From Scenedesmus sp. ARA3 (Eukaryota; Chlorophyta; Chlorophyceae; Sphaeropleales; Scenedesmaceae): a stretch of 64,000 nucleotides of DNA. Numbering within the stretch: the first letter of the stretch is position 1; every line of letters starts with the position of its first letter. Both the position numbers and the translations under genes were made by a program. Of the stretch, positions 11,727 to 24,518 are shown piece by piece. Under the pieces are notes generated by a model. That model made no database searches and was not told where the DNA came from. It saw only the letters and a list, made by a program, of their open reading frames with translations. Where the stretch lies: the NCBI GenBank assembly GCA_004335835.1, contig RWJK01001396.1, positions 110,168 to 174,167 of the forward strand, written 5' to 3'.

Positions 11727-13551
11727 CGATCCTTGAGCGATAACCGTCCTACTAACTTTTAATGATCCAAGTCACTGGTTGCTGATGGAGTGGATGGACT
11801 GTTTTGACGCGGAGGAAGCTATGGCAAACGTATCAACAAACAAGTCCAGTGGAGAGTGCGCAAAACAAGCTTTCATTCCACTGATACAATCGAGTGGTAG
11901 ATGAAACACTGAGAGGTGTGGGAAAAGTGATCAGAGTTCGGTGAACCTTCCTTGCATGTGGCGTGAGGAAAGTCAAATGGGAGGGCAGCAGCCGCGATGT
12001 ACAGGACGGCGCGTAAGAACACCACCACATGCAGTAGACAGGGACCAGATCCGCTGCGTTGGTAGGACTAGCTGTAACATCCGCTAGCTGCGTGAAGCTG
12101 CCACGCGAAGCTATTAGGCAGCGCCGGTGCCACCCTCAGATCTGCTTTCAGGCTAACAATTCAAGCCTAGAAACGAAAAAGTTTTATTCAATGAATGGCG
12201 GTCATACCTCGGGTGCATCTCGACCCGGTCGTGTGACTTAAATCACTCTTCTACAGGAACTACAGGGTGCACTGCAGCCAGTTACACGGCACAGAAACTC
12301 GACACAGCCTCACAGACCACGCTGCAGTTGCTGTTTTGATATATGATACATCCTGCGCTGCTCAAATGGCGTAAACACTAGCCTACTGCAGCCTACGATG
12401 GCAGTGAAGTGCGGTGTCAGAAGTCAAGTGCCTAAACTACCTTGTAATAATCAACTGAGTGTTGGGTGTCAAAGGCACTGTGCCATCCTGTCAAAACGCT
12501 GCCTCCAGGCGACATGTCAAACATCAAGTAACAACCAAACAGCCCGAGTATACTGTGCATGCCCTGCAAGAGCCATCCACACACGCGCAACACTGTGCCG
12601 AGAGCAACGGTGCTGTGCAGATGCATACGACCCAGCAGCATGCAACGCCCCCTACATGCAACTGCGAGTACTTCATGCATTTTACTGCAGATACATCTGC
12701 CACCTACTAGTACTGATGTGCCTGGTCATGCTAGTGGTCTATAACTTCAAACCAGTGTCAAAACCTCAGTGCTCTGCGCAGCTGCTCAACGTCCACCCGC
12801 GGTCAAAGCCGGTCAACATGCCAACCCTTGCAACCCCACAGCTATGCAGCAGCTGTTCAACCCACCCTCACACCTCAACAGTCATGTAACAGCTGTCCAT
12901 CTGACCCTTCCTTTTCCCTGCACAGGAAACAGACTTCAACGTCGCGTACGCCTTTGCAATTGACACAAAACATCCTCAGGACCACCTATGGTATCAGCCA
13001 CAGTATTGCTCCTCATGACAGCGCACCAGACAAACAGCAGACATGCATGTGCCATCTGATGCAGCCTCAACAGCTGTGCATTGCTGATAGCACCTGTGGT
13101 GCCAGTAGCTACTGCTATAGCATCGCTGTATGCTGTCACCTTTGCTTTACATGGCCAGTGTCACACACACACAGCAGCAGCAGCAGCAGCTGGTGCTGCT
13201 GAGGCTGCAGTGTCAACGCGCAGCCTAGCTGCTGCTCCCTGCAGCAGTTTACACCACGCGGGTCACCCTTGCAGGCCCTACAGCAAACATCACACAGCAA
13301 ACACACAGCGTTAGTACCTGTCTCGTGTTCGGTATGTGGTGGTTCTGCAGTTGTATTTTGTGCCTGGATGTTAGTTGATGGCAGCAACCACATGGCTTCA
13401 GCATGCAAGGCAGTGATTTCATCACCGGCGCGCAGCGTTGCACTCCTAGAGGAATGAAGCATTTGGCAAGCACACACACCCAACGGGCATTGTTCCTGTA
13501 ATGTGTGTGCATGGTGTCAGATGCTGCACGTGCTATCGCAAGGCACGTGCC
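11727..13551. other. Intergenic: 5' flank of LRR gene and 3' flank of ankyrin gene
   Basis: About 1.8 kb with no recognisable gene. Open frames on both strands are short and have ordinary composition. The part next to 11727 should hold the LRR-gene promoter; the part below 13552 the ankyrin-gene 3' UTR. Confidence 0.5.
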
Positions 13552-16500
13552 TCAGTGGTACAAAATACTATGTGTAGTACACTTGCCTGCAGCGGCGCCC
13601 TTGTGCTTGCGCTTGGATGAGGAGGCGGTGCCAGCAGCCGCTGTCTTTGCCTTCTTTGCAGCATTGGCAGCAGCCGCCGCACTGCTCTTGGCCGTCGGCT
13701 TGGCAGCCGGCACAGGGGAAGGCTTCACAGCAGCAGCAGAGGCTGGCAGTGCTGCCACGACTGCTCCAGGGGACTTGGGGGCTGCTGTAAAAGCCACATC
13801 AGCTGTGTGGTGGTCATCTGCCATGCCATCATCAGCAGAGGTGCTGACAGGGATAGCTGGCGTGGGAGTGCCGGCAGCAGCAGCAGCAGCGCTGATGTGC
13901 TTTGCCTGGTCTCCGGTGCTTGCGCGCATCTGCACGTCCTCGGTGGCATCTCCTGCAGGGCTGGGGGCCTGCAGTGCAGCGCAATGCAGGCACACATGCA
14001 CAATGAGCGGTTTGATGTTCAGCAGAAGGCCTGTTGACAGATGTGTGGTGGCGTCTCCAGCAAGGTGATGAGTCAGCAGCACAACAGCAACACGTACGCA
14101 TAATTGCAGCAATGAGCATGCTCTTGTTGACCAGCGCCCCCACAGCCACAAACCAAGAAAAGTACACACACTACACTCATGCTGGTTGCCTCTGGACTGC
14201 ATATCTTTGTCTTGGTGACATGTCACATGCATTGGTTCCAACGTAACAGAAGAACGAGATGCGTTTGGTGAGCATGTACAAGCAGGCCGTACCTTGCTGC
14301 TGGGTGTGAGGTTGGGTGCGTCCACGCCAATGCTTGCAGGGGCCCGCAGGAAGTACTCAAGCCTCACATCCTCCTCCTCCTCCACAGCAGCAACTGCAGG
14401 CATGGCAGTGCGGTAAGCAACACACATCAGCTGTTGCAGGAAATTGCATTGTCAAAGTCAGCAGCAGCAGCTTGCAGAAAGCGCTCCAGCCTCACATCCT
14501 CCTCCTCCTCGACAGCAGCAACTGCAGGCATGGCAGCACAGCAACGACAGGAGTGAGCTCAGAGGAGTGTAAACTGAGAGCAGGAAGCAGCAGCTGCAGC
14601 GTACTTGCGCCCTTGCAGGACGCTTACTTACACATCATTTCCTCCCTTTCTAGCAACAGGGGACCATGCGTTTACAGGCGGCGAGGCAAGTTCAAGAGCC
14701 AGCTCCGCACTCACTCTCTCCTGTCGCTGGGCTCAGGTTGCCGCCGTTGCCGTGCAGCGCGCTCCTGATCTGCTGCAGCAGCCGCGCATCGTCAGCGCTG
14801 TCCCTCTCGCGGCTCATGAAGCCTCCACCAGCACCCTCCGGCACTGGGCTGTTGCCGCCTGCATAAAATCACAATTTGTGCCAGGGCAGGCGCAGCAGCA
14901 GCAAAATGTATATTGGCGCTGCCCCTCTCGTGGCTCATGATGCCTCCATCAGCACCCTACGGCACAGGACTGTTGCCGCCTGCATGCATTTACAGTTTGT
15001 GCCAGCGCAGGTGCAGCAGCAGCATAATCAGTCAGGGCTGTACCTATCACGGCTCATGAAGCATTCACCAGCACCCTCTGGCACAGGGCTGTTGCCGCCT
15101 GCATGCAGTCACAGAGGGAAGCATTTTCCTGGGCAGGCAGATACACACTCTGCGCGGAGAGCGCCAGAGCACATCATTATTGCCGCTGCGCTGCAAGCTG
15201 CTCACTACCACTGCAGAAAGCAACTGTTCAGCAGCCACTGATTCCTCCAAAACTGGCGAGTGCACTCACCTGGGCTGGGGCCATCCTCTGGGGTGACGGG
15301 AGCAGCACCGGCAGGACAAGTGACACAGCTGTGCTGGCCCAGAACAGCTGCGGTAGCTGCCTCGATCCCTTGTCCAGCTTGCTATCTACACTGCCAACAA
15401 CGCGCCGCACGCTGCTCGCAAAGATCGCATTACACACAAGCAACTCATACCGCATACAGTCGGAACCCACCTGGGCTAGGGCCGCCCACTGGGGTGACGG
15501 GAGCAGCACCGCGCGGCTTCAATCCAACTGGAGACACCACCGGCTCCCTCGCCTGCCTCACCACAGGCCCCACACCTGCTGCTGCTGCTGCACTTGGCGC
15601 AGCAGCAGCAACAGCCTGCAGGTCGCAGCCGGAGCCGTCTTCTGCAGCTGCCTCTGCTGCTGCGCGGGCCACCACTGCCTTCACTGCCTCGCGCGCAAGG
15701 CTGGCAGCAGCAGCCTGCGCTGCGGCGCTCTCGCTGCTGACGGCGCTGCCTGCAGGACTCGCTGCACGTGAAGATGACTTGTGGCTGGCAGCAGCAGCAG
15801 TGGCAGAGCTGCCTGCTGCAGCAGCCAGGGACTCAGGGGTAGTCACGGCAGAGCTGCCAGGCTGCGCCGCTGCGCCCGCAACAGCAGCGGCGCGGCTGCG
15901 CAGGTGCGGCATGTGGGCCTTGATCCAGCCACCTGCTCCTCCTCCGCTGCTGCTGCTGGCCCTTTCAGCACGCTTGCTCGAGGTCGCAGCTGCCACAGGG
16001 TTGGATCCAATGCCTGCTGTGTTGGCGCCGGCGTCGCAGCTTGCTGTCGCAGCAGCGGCAGCAGCAGCGGCGTCAGCCGGGGGCTGTGGGGTGTAGGAGC
16101 TGACGTAGCGGCTGCTGGTAGGGTTGTTGCCCTGAGGCACACTGGCGGCACCATACCAGCGCACTGCCCTCAGCAGCTTGAAGAAGTCTGGGTCGTGTGC
16201 AAAGTTGAGGGGCAGCGCTCCGTGCTGTACATGTTGTTTGGGAAGCATCCGGGGTTGGGGTTTGTCATGAGGTACAGCAAGCAGGCAGGCACAGGTGGAG
16301 GTTAGGAAAGTGAGGTTGAAGCAGAGGTTGAGGTGGGTTATGAGTACAAATTGGTTGGTGCATTGGAGGCAAGCAACATGCGAGAGCTTCTTCTTCTCCT
16401 AGATGACTTTGAAAAGTACATCCATTCCTGTACTCACAGTACAGCAGCACTGACACGGCGCAAGTTATATGCTGCTGGCACCTGCAGCTGCTTCCCTGTG

Positions 16501-18410
16501 ACAACTACAACATGACTGCGCTGAGCAACCTACACCCGATTGGAAAATTGTTGAAAAAGGACAGGAACGCAGGCAGCAGGAGGTAGCTGCAGTGGAAGGT
16601 TCCCAAGTTGGTGCGCTGTGTGCGTTGCTGCTGCGCTCACCGTGTCTGCTGCATCAGTTGTGGCTCCCTTGTCCAGCAGCAGCTTTGCCAGCTGCGTGTG
16701 GTTGTTGTCCACCGCCAGGTGCAGCGGAGTGAAGCCGTGCTGCAGTACCAGGCACGCAAGCATCAAAGCAGGGGTAACAAGACAAGGCAGCATATCAGAA
16801 CTGTAGTACATTACACTAGTTGTACTGTTGTCCACTGCCAGGTGCAGCGGGGTGAAGCCGTGCTGCAAGACAGACACATACCATGATTGCAGCAGGGGCA
16901 ACCATGTAAGGCAGCAGGGGCAGCAGCAGCAGCAGGACGACAGTAGCTGAAGGATGCTGCAGGATCGTGGTACAATCGAATAGCAATAACTCAGTGGCAG
17001 CAAACATCAGCTTTGGTACCAAGCCCGGCAACCGAACATGATTTCATGTTCGTCTACCATTGCAGTTGCAACTCTGCTGGTGACCCCACCTTGTGCTTGC
17101 CCAGCAGGTCTGCCCCAGAGCCAACCGTCATGCAAACCATACCGCAACACAACAGATATACAGGCAGGGTATAAGTTGAACTGCACACGGATTCCTTACT
17201 CTGCCTTCGGACATACCTTGTCCTTAGCCAGCGGGTTGCCCCACCAGCCAACCACCATACAACTCATACCAAGGCATGATGGATATACAGGCAGAATAGC
17301 ATTTGTAATGTACAATGTTGTAGCTCTGCTGGTGACCCTACCTTGTCCTTAGCCAGCAGGTCTGCCCCGCCAGCCACCAGCGCTGCTGCAGCAGCCACGT
17401 GACCCTTCTCGCAGGCCAGGTGCAGAGGGGTGCGGCCCATCTGCAGCAGACAGCAGCGCGAGCAACAACAGCAACACGCACATGTCAGGTACATTGACAG
17501 CAAACAACCTGACAACCCGCCAGGCATGGTATGCAGTTAAAGGTATACAGGTGCGGCCTGCGTTCCTTCAACTGTGCAGGATGCCAACGCCAGATATGGC
17601 AGGTCCCTCTGTACGGAAGCTGACTACAACAGCAGCAAACCATTGTGAACATCCGCCACAGACGCAAACTGGCATCTAGCAACTGCAGCTGTACCACTGA
17701 TGTGAAATAAATGCCTACTGAGGTGCAGGAGTTACCTGTGAGCGCGCGTCCACCCACGCGCCCGCCTCCAGCAGCACAGCCACCACTGCTGCGCTGCCGC
17801 TCATCGCAGCCAGGTGCAGCGCGCGGTACTTGCTCTTCTGCAGGGCACGCAGCGCAACACAGGCAGCAGCAATGAAATCATGCCGCCAGTCAAACCATGG
17901 TCAGACAATGTGGGTGAGCCCGTGAGGATGTGTTTGACTTCATGCTGCATCCACGGATTTTGACTTCGCGACCGTTGCTGCCCTGCCATGACTGGCAATC
18001 CTCTGCCACGTGTTCGACATGCAAGGGTGGTTCTTTGCACTGCCCCTGGCTGCGGTCAGGCCAGTGCAGCAGCAGCAGTCGAGCACTCACCGCGCAGGCC
18101 AGGTCGTGCGGCACGCGTGCCATCATCTCCGCCACCACCTCAGCGTGGCCTCCCATCAACAGCATGATGAAGGGCAAAGAGCACAAAACGCGTCGCTGAT
18201 GTGCATGTGGAATGTCAGACCACGTCAACAAGCCCTTTTCGAGCTTCACGTCAAGTAGCCGTAACCAGTCACAAAACACTTGCTATCACAATGTGCCTAG
18301 CACTCACCGCGCAGGCCAGGTCATGCGGCACGCCGCGTGCCATCATCTCCGCCACCACCTCAGCGTGGCCTCCCCAGGCAGCCTCATGCAGCGCGCTGCT
18401 GGCAGCCTGA

Positions 18411-18441
<31 letters not shown>

Positions 18442-20947
18442 CAGATTATTGTACAGCAAGCTGGTGAGTGTGATGGACAGAAGGCCAGCCCGTGGTGTGG
18501 GAGTGTGTTTGCCAGGCAAGAGCAGCAGCTGCTGTTGAAGCCTGGGCAGCAGTGTTGGCTTGCTGTGGCAGAGTGTTGCGTCTGGCAGCATGGACCGCGT
18601 CAATCAGCCATTCGCATGGCTGCAATTGCAGATGCCAGTCCCCCTCGAGCAGCGTTCAGGGCTCCAACCCCAACCACAGCAGCATCTGCACACCACTCCT
18701 GCCGCCAGGTCCCTGCCTGGTCACTGTACAAGAGCCGCAGATACAGCCGCATCTCTGCATCTCCGCACACCACCCACCTTGTATGTTGCTGCCACGTTTG
18801 CGCCGCGCTCCATCAGCAGCGCCACCATGTCCTTGTGGCCCATTTTGGAGGCGTAAATCAGCGGTGTGGTGGGCCACAGCAGGCCCTGCACAGCACGCAG
18901 CACAGCAGGACACAGTATTTGAACAATGTAAACACACACCACCTGCTGCAGCAACCTTGCTTGTAGCAACACACTCAAGGAAGCGTGTAGCGTGATAGTG
19001 ACGTTTTGATTACAGGCGGTTTCAGAGCAGCTTGCGCAGCAGGTAGGCTGAAAGCTGGCTGCGCATAACCAAACAGAGGCCTGCATGTCACCTTGGTTGG
19101 TGGGTTGATGGCGCTGCCGTTGTCCATCAGCAGCGCCGCCACGTCCAGGCGGTTGAACCAGGCTGCAAAGTGCAGCGGCAGCATGCCCTCCTGCAAGGCA
19201 CATTCAGATAAACGATAAGGCAAAACGTGCTTCAGCAGCAAGGCAGCAGCAGGAGCAACAGCAGAAGCATCTACACCATGTGCTGTGTAGCGCCATCGCA
19301 CACGCTCACACAAGCTCACACAACCAGACACCGACACGTGCTCATAATCACAGCGCACGCCTGGTCAGCAGACAGACAGCACAGCCAGCAAGTAGGATTG
19401 CGCCCCATCGGTAGCCAAAACAGCACAGGCTTGCTACACTCACGGGGTCAGCCGCGTTCACGCTGCCGGCCTTCTCCAGCAGCAGCTCCACAGCGTCCAC
19501 GCTGCCCTGCCAAGCTGCGTAGTGCAGCGCGGTCAGGCCGGCCTGCAAAAGAGAGGAACAATGTGCAAGGCAGCGGCATATATGAGCAAGCAGCGCCGCT
19601 GGAAGGACAGCTGCGGTGGTGTAAGGTCCTACGCCAATTGGTTCCTGTGTGTGCAAATGGTGCTGAGTTACATGCACGATTTATATGTGCCGTGGTGCAT
19701 CGCTGGCCTGTGATGGGTAGCAGCACAACAATCGGCTTGCGCATCCAGCATCAAATGATATGCATGTTTGTGGTTGATGTAGCCGTTTCACACCAGGTGG
19801 GTGCCATGATTTGGCGGTCAACAGCCGGCTTACACTCTCCCAGCACAGCCCTTTGCTACAGCCTTGCCACATAACATAGAAACACATCAACTGACAGTGA
19901 ATAAAAGCGTGCCCACCTTGTCGCGGCGTGCCACGTCAGCGCCTGATGCCAGCTGCTCCAGCAGCTCGTTGGTGTTGGTGCGCCAGGCGGCAGCATGCAG
20001 CGCAAACGGTGTCTTCTGCAGGCCAGCAATGCAGCAGCACAGCGGGCAGACGGTGCATGCAGCAGGCAGTTCAGAGGCAGGATACGCATCGATGAGGAGG
20101 CCAAGCAGCAGACAATGATTGACAAGAAGGTGAGTGCTACCATTACCGACTTCTGCAGGCCAACAAAGCACAGCGCAGCAACATGGCGGCCAGCACTGAT
20201 TGGTACAATGATGGCGAGGGCAGCCAGAACAGGCAGGGCAGCAGGCAGTCGAAAGGCAGGATGCGCATCGCTGATGACGTCGGGCAGCAAAAGTTGTTTG
20301 AATACAAGGTGATAGGCAGTTTCCAGGGCGGCGACGATCCTGCTGTGATGCGGTGCATGTGAAACTGTCACTCACAACAGGAACATGTGTGCTTTGTGAG
20401 TAACATCGAAACGCCAGCAGCCTATCACATTCATGCGAACACACCCCTGTAAACACACCTTGGGGGCCTTGGGTGTCCTGTCGACCACAGCCACTGGCGC
20501 TGACTTCTTTGCTGAGCGTGCCAGGCGCTTGAGGATGGACTGCTTGTTGACTGCAGGGGCCGGGCCAGCATCAGTAGGCTTCTCTGCCTTCTCCTTCTTG
20601 CTGAAGTGCAGGCAGCTCAGCAGGCTCTTGACAGGCTTCTTGCTGCTCTTCGCTGCGTCCCTTGCCTGCTGGCTGTCGCTGGCAACACCACTGTCCCCCA
20701 GTAGGGTTGCTGTTGCTGGCACCTCTGCTTCGTCTGCACTGGCCTCAGCTGCAGCGGGCTCCGGCTCCGCAGGCGCCTCAAGCTGCTGAGGTGTCACATC
20801 TTTTGGCTCATCTGCATCCAGGATCTGGCGATCGGAGTCGCGCTGGGCAACAGCGTCCTCGTTTGGTACTGCCGAGTAGTGCGCCCCTCTGCGCTTGAAC
20901 AGGCGCTGCACACGCGACTGAACGCCTTTCTCCATCAGCGATGACAT
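13552..20947 (-). CDS. Ankyrin-repeat protein, 13 exons, one repeat per exon
   Basis: Exons: 20947-20459, 20015-19917, 19542-19444, 19190-19092, 18885-18778, 18406-18308, 17837-17736, 17440-17342, 16739-16641, 16224-15471, 14858-14715, 14393-14293, 13968-13552; total 902 residues in frame. Residues 1-163 are charged and disordered with Lys clusters (KSSKKPVKSLL, FSKKEKAEK). Eight exons of 99-108 nt each encode one ankyrin repeat (TALHYAAWQGSVDAVELLLE, RTPLHLACEKGHVAAAAALV, FTPLHLAVDNNHTQLAKLLL), and exon 10 opens with a ninth partial repeat (HGALPLNFAHDPDFFKLLRA). The C-terminal half is Ala/Ser/Pro-rich and ends in a basic stretch (SSSKRKHKG) that could be a nuclear signal. No catalytic domain is present, so a scaffold or protein-binding role is inferred. 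Transcribed divergently from ORC2. Confidence 0.85.
14394..14525. repeat. 128-bp duplicate of ankyrin-gene exon 12 acceptor half
   Basis: Exon 12 starts at 14393; a second copy of its acceptor and first 12 codons (AAVEEEEDVRLE) starts at 14521. The upper copy then diverges and reaches an in-frame stop, so use of it as an exon would truncate the protein. Confidence 0.8.
14859..15105. repeat. Two extra copies of ankyrin-gene exon 11 acceptor half
   Basis: Exon 11 begins at 14858 (GGNSPVPEGAGGGFMSRE). Decayed copies of its start with their own acceptor AG begin at 14979 and 15098, shifts of 121 and 119 bp. One copy has a stop in the exon frame. Confidence 0.8.
15268..15520. repeat. 201-bp duplicate of ankyrin-gene exon 10 donor end
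   Basis: The exon 10 end GAAPVTPVGGPSP with donor just below 15471 is repeated as GAAPVTPEDGPSP with donor just below 15270. Both retain a GT donor. Confidence 0.75.
16690..16870. repeat. 123-bp duplicate of ankyrin-gene exon 9 acceptor half
   Basis: Exon 9 starts at 16739 (HGFTPLHLAVDNNHT). A copy of its first half and acceptor (HGFTPLHLAVDN) starts at 16862; the rest of the repeat is missing. Confidence 0.8.
17088..17380. repeat. Two extra copies of ankyrin-gene exon 8 donor end
   Basis: The exon 8 end LLAKDK with its GT donor (exon end 17342) recurs with exon ends at 17217 (NPLAKDK) and 17090 (DLLGKHK), shifts of 125 and 127 bp. The extra copies lack the first half of the repeat and an acceptor. 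Confidence 0.8.
18088..18406. repeat. 217-bp duplicate of ankyrin-gene exon 6 donor half
   Basis: Exon 6 ends at 18308 (GGHAEVVAEMMARGVPHDL). A copy of its second half with the same donor ends at 18091 (GGHAEVVAEMMARVPHDL), missing one codon and the first half of the exon. Confidence 0.8.
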
Positions 20948-21485
20948 TGCTGCAACTAACGACGAATGGCGCCTGCTGTCCTGCAAGCAGCCAATGCAGC
21001 TATTGTTGTGGTGCTCTGGAAGTTGATGCTACCGTGTACATGGACAGATCACTTACTGTCGCTATGCTGTAACAGGTGCGGATCACGATCCTTTCTCCTT
21101 TGAGCGGAGCGCCTTTATCTGACACGACTGCGAAGGGTTGCGCGCGTCACTGAACCGTTGAGCCCTGGTCAAACGACTGCGAAACCACCATGAACACCTG
21201 CCAGAAATGCAAACAGTAATTTTAATATCGCCTTTAAGCCTGAATCTTGGTTTTACGGCAGCTTGCTTGCACGTTGACCTGACACTGTCACGTCAAGCAC
21301 AGGATCACTCGGCTTCCGTTGCGCACGACACTTGTCAAACGGCTGCTAATATGTTTCGGTCGACGAATGGAAAGGAAAACCCCACGATCAGCGCAGCTGT
21401 CTAGCAGGCAGAGGTACTGCTGTACGATTGCTCAGCGTGCGTGCGATTGCTGAGCTTAATACAGCATTAATTTGAAATTACCGCG
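20948..21485. promoter_or_regulatory. Divergent promoter region between ankyrin gene and ORC2
   Basis: 538 bp separates the ATG of the minus-strand ankyrin gene from the ATG of plus-strand ORC2, and every gene to the left is minus and to the right plus. It must hold both transcription starts. I see no clear TATA box or named factor site. Confidence 0.55.
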
Positions 21486-23895
21486 ATGTCGAGCCGCACC
21501 CGCTCATCCAGGTCCGCATCAGCATCAAAGCCTTCCAAACAGCAGCTTCGTCCCGCCCTCACCGAGAGTGAGGACGAGGGGGAGCTGTCAGACCAAGAAC
21601 AACGCACCAAAGGTAATGTTGCGGTGATTAAATGTCAGAGGAGGCTCAGTACCACATGCCGCGGCTGAGCACTGCTGCTGCTACTGCTGTGGGTGCTGCA
21701 CAACACCTGGGCACTGCAGCACGCCTTTCTGCCAGGCATCATGACATGGAGCAGCATACAGACAGCTCGGCTGAAGAAGATGTCGACAGCGATGCAGATG
21801 ACGACCGTGCAGGCAGCCATGCTGCAGCAGCAGCAGGCCCCAGCTCAGCAGCAGCAGCGCGAGGGAAGCAGAGCAGCAGCAAGAAGAGACCAGCTGGTGT
21901 AGCTTTCAAGGATGCCGTTAGCCTGCTGCCTGCTGATCTGGACGAGGCTATGATCAAGCGCACACTGCAGCAGCTGCAGCCACGCAACCGCATGCAGAAG
22001 CAGGCTCTGCTGCAGGGCTATCGTGCACAGTTCAGCCACTGGCGCCTGCTGCTCAGGTGTGTTGGGATATTGATGATGATACAGCATGGGCATTGTGTAT
22101 ATGACCTGTCATCCATACTGAGTATGTGGGGCGCATCCTGCAGATCAGCAGTAGCAGACTGCAGTCTTCCTGCCACATGCTGGGCCCAGCAGTCCTGTCG
22201 TATGGTGCTCTGTAGGCTTCCTGCATGCTGCCTGCGCCGCCCATCCCCTCATTCTTTGCTCAATCTGCAAACATGCATGCACCCACGTGCCACCACATGC
22301 CGCCTGTGCTGCGTCTGCCCCACTGCCTACCAAATCATTTCACTTCTTCTGGTAATCATCGCTCCTGCTGTCCATGCTTGCAGGCAGCACTTCAGCCTGC
22401 TGTTTTACGGCTTTGGCTCAAAGCAGGCGCTGCTCGAGCAGTTTGCGCAAGAGAAGCTGACAGACGGCGGCGTGCTGGCCTGCTACGGGCACCAGCCAGG
22501 CATGAGCAGCAAGCAGCTGCTGCAGGCAGTAGCTGGCGCGCTCACGCACCGCAGCTGCAAAGGCAGCAGCCACAGCGAGCTTCTGCGGCTGATCTGCGCA
22601 GAGCCGGCTTGCAGGAAGCTGTACGTCATCGTGCACAACATTGACGGCCCTGGTGAGTTGCTGTGCGGGACTGTGCTGTGTGATGTGCTGTGGCTGGAGC
22701 TATCACACTAGGTGCTGGTGGACTGCGTGGCAGCATGGCAGTGGACAGTATGTGCTGGCAGCCGTCTGAAAAAGCGCTCAATGTTGCACCGGCAGATCTG
22801 GCACTTGCAGGGTGTGTGGTAACGCAGCAACAGGGCGGCTTGAAATGATAAGTGTGCTGTAAGAGTTAAGGTTAAACGGCAGTGCAAGCGCCCAGCTGTG
22901 ACAGGGTACTTGAGAGTTGGCAAAGGCAAATGACAGCCCATGGCCTATGTGAAACCCTGCACGAACATCGTTGCCCTCACGCTCCTGGTCTCACGGTGAC
23001 ATCCTCAAGGCCAACACTGTTGTTGCTGTGTGGCATGTCTGGCATATGCTGTCTGTCCTGCACAGGCTTGCGAGGGGCGGAGGAGCAGCTGTGGCTCAGC
23101 CGGCTGTCGCAGGCGCCGGCAGTGCACCTGATCGCCAGCATCGACCACGTGAATGCTGCGCTGCTGTGGGACAACCGCACAGCAGCAGCGTTCAAGTGGC
23201 TGTGGCTGGATGTCACCAGCTACGCAGCATACAAGGCAGAGACCAGCAGTGCACTGCCCATCCTCACCAGTGAGTGCGGGATGTGATCTGTAGAGCAGCA
23301 GCGTGATGCTTGCATGCAGGGTGGCAGCAAGGTTGCTGCTGAGAGCAGCTTCAGCAGATGAGGCACACATGCGTCATGCTTGATACACCAGCAACAGCAG
23401 CGAAAGCAGCAGCACTCATAATCAAGGCATCGACAGCAGCAGCCATGAGCACATCGACACTGCTGCCGAGAGCCCTCCACCCCCAGAGCAGCTCCTCATG
23501 GGTCAAGAGTCCTCATCTGTCCACCCACCACTCAACCTCCCCTGCCCTTCCTGTTTCCTGCAGGCTGCAAGCAGAGCGCTGCGAAGCGCGGCGCTGCCAC
23601 TGTGCTGTCTAGCCTTGTCAGCAGCGCGCGGGAGGTCTTCAAGCTGCTTGCAGGCCAGCAGCTGGAGGACCCAGAAGCCCCAGGGCTCAGCTTCCCTGCG
23701 CTGCTGAAGCTGGTGCGCGAGCACTTCATCCTCAACTCGGAGCAGGCGCTCAAGTCTGTGCTCGTCGAGTTCAAGGACCATGAGCTGATCAAGCTGCGCA
23801 TGGGGCCGGATGGCGCGGAGGTTTTGTTTGTGCCTATGGAGCCAGATGTGCTGCGCAACGCGCTGACGGAGATGGAGGAGGGCGCTGCAGCTTGA
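21486..23895 (+). CDS. ORC2: Origin recognition complex subunit 2
   Basis: Subunit of the six-protein complex that marks DNA replication origins and loads MCM helicase. Exons: 21486-21612, 21762-22056, 22384-22652, 23066-23269, 23564-23895; 408 residues, between plant and animal ORC2 lengths. The N-terminus is acidic and disordered (SSAEEDVDSDADDD). The conserved core shows FSLLFYGFGSKQALLEQFA, LYVIVHNIDGPGLRG, VHLIASIDHVNAALLWDN and KWLWLDVTSY, all typical ORC2 blocks. The last exon carries the C-terminal winged-helix-like region ending in MEEGAAA. The start is the first ATG in frame with the acidic region. Exon 1 joins exon 2 at an acceptor ending 21761, the only nearby AG with the right phase. 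Read divergently from the ankyrin gene. Confidence 0.93.
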
Positions 23896-24518
23896 GGGGC
23901 AGCTGCTTGCAGGAACAGCAGGGCAGCGTGGGACAAGTGTGTGCGGGGCAGGCGGCCATGAGTGTGCGTACGCTGTGCGCATGTTTTCTTTAGCGGCTTG
24001 CGCAGCAGGCTCTTTGTGGACAGGCATGGCAGCGTGGTACTAGAACGGTGGGTGACCAATCTCTGCAGCGCATGCAGCACAATGTCCGTGCTTGCAATGC
24101 GCAGCTGCTGGCATATCTTTCTCGGGTCCAGTTCAAGTTTTCAAAGCCATCTGCTGCATACGCATATCTGCAACAGCGGATTGTGTCATACAGCTTGTGT
24201 TTGGCTAGCCACGCACAGCATATGCTGCCCCTGCACAGCATATGGTGCACCCTGGCTGCTGCTGTGCACAGCAGCATGCTGCACATGTGGGCACGTCAAT
24301 GGGCCCTAAACACTTTCCCCAACTGACATCATCATATAAATCCGCAACAAAGCTGAGCTTAGCTTATTCAAGACGTCGAGGTAAAACAATCTGCTTGTAT
24401 TGCTTAGCATTCGTTGTACAGGACTGCACAGTTTCAAAGTTGTGTTGAATTGCGTACACTTACAAGGGGACACGCGCTCCATATCCGCAGCAAAAACTAT
24501 CATACTGTGACAACAAAG
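23896..24518. other. Intergenic between ORC2 and flagellar-type gene
   Basis: 623 bp with ORC2 3' UTR and the promoter of the following gene. No gene, structured RNA or repeat array is recognised. Confidence 0.5.
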
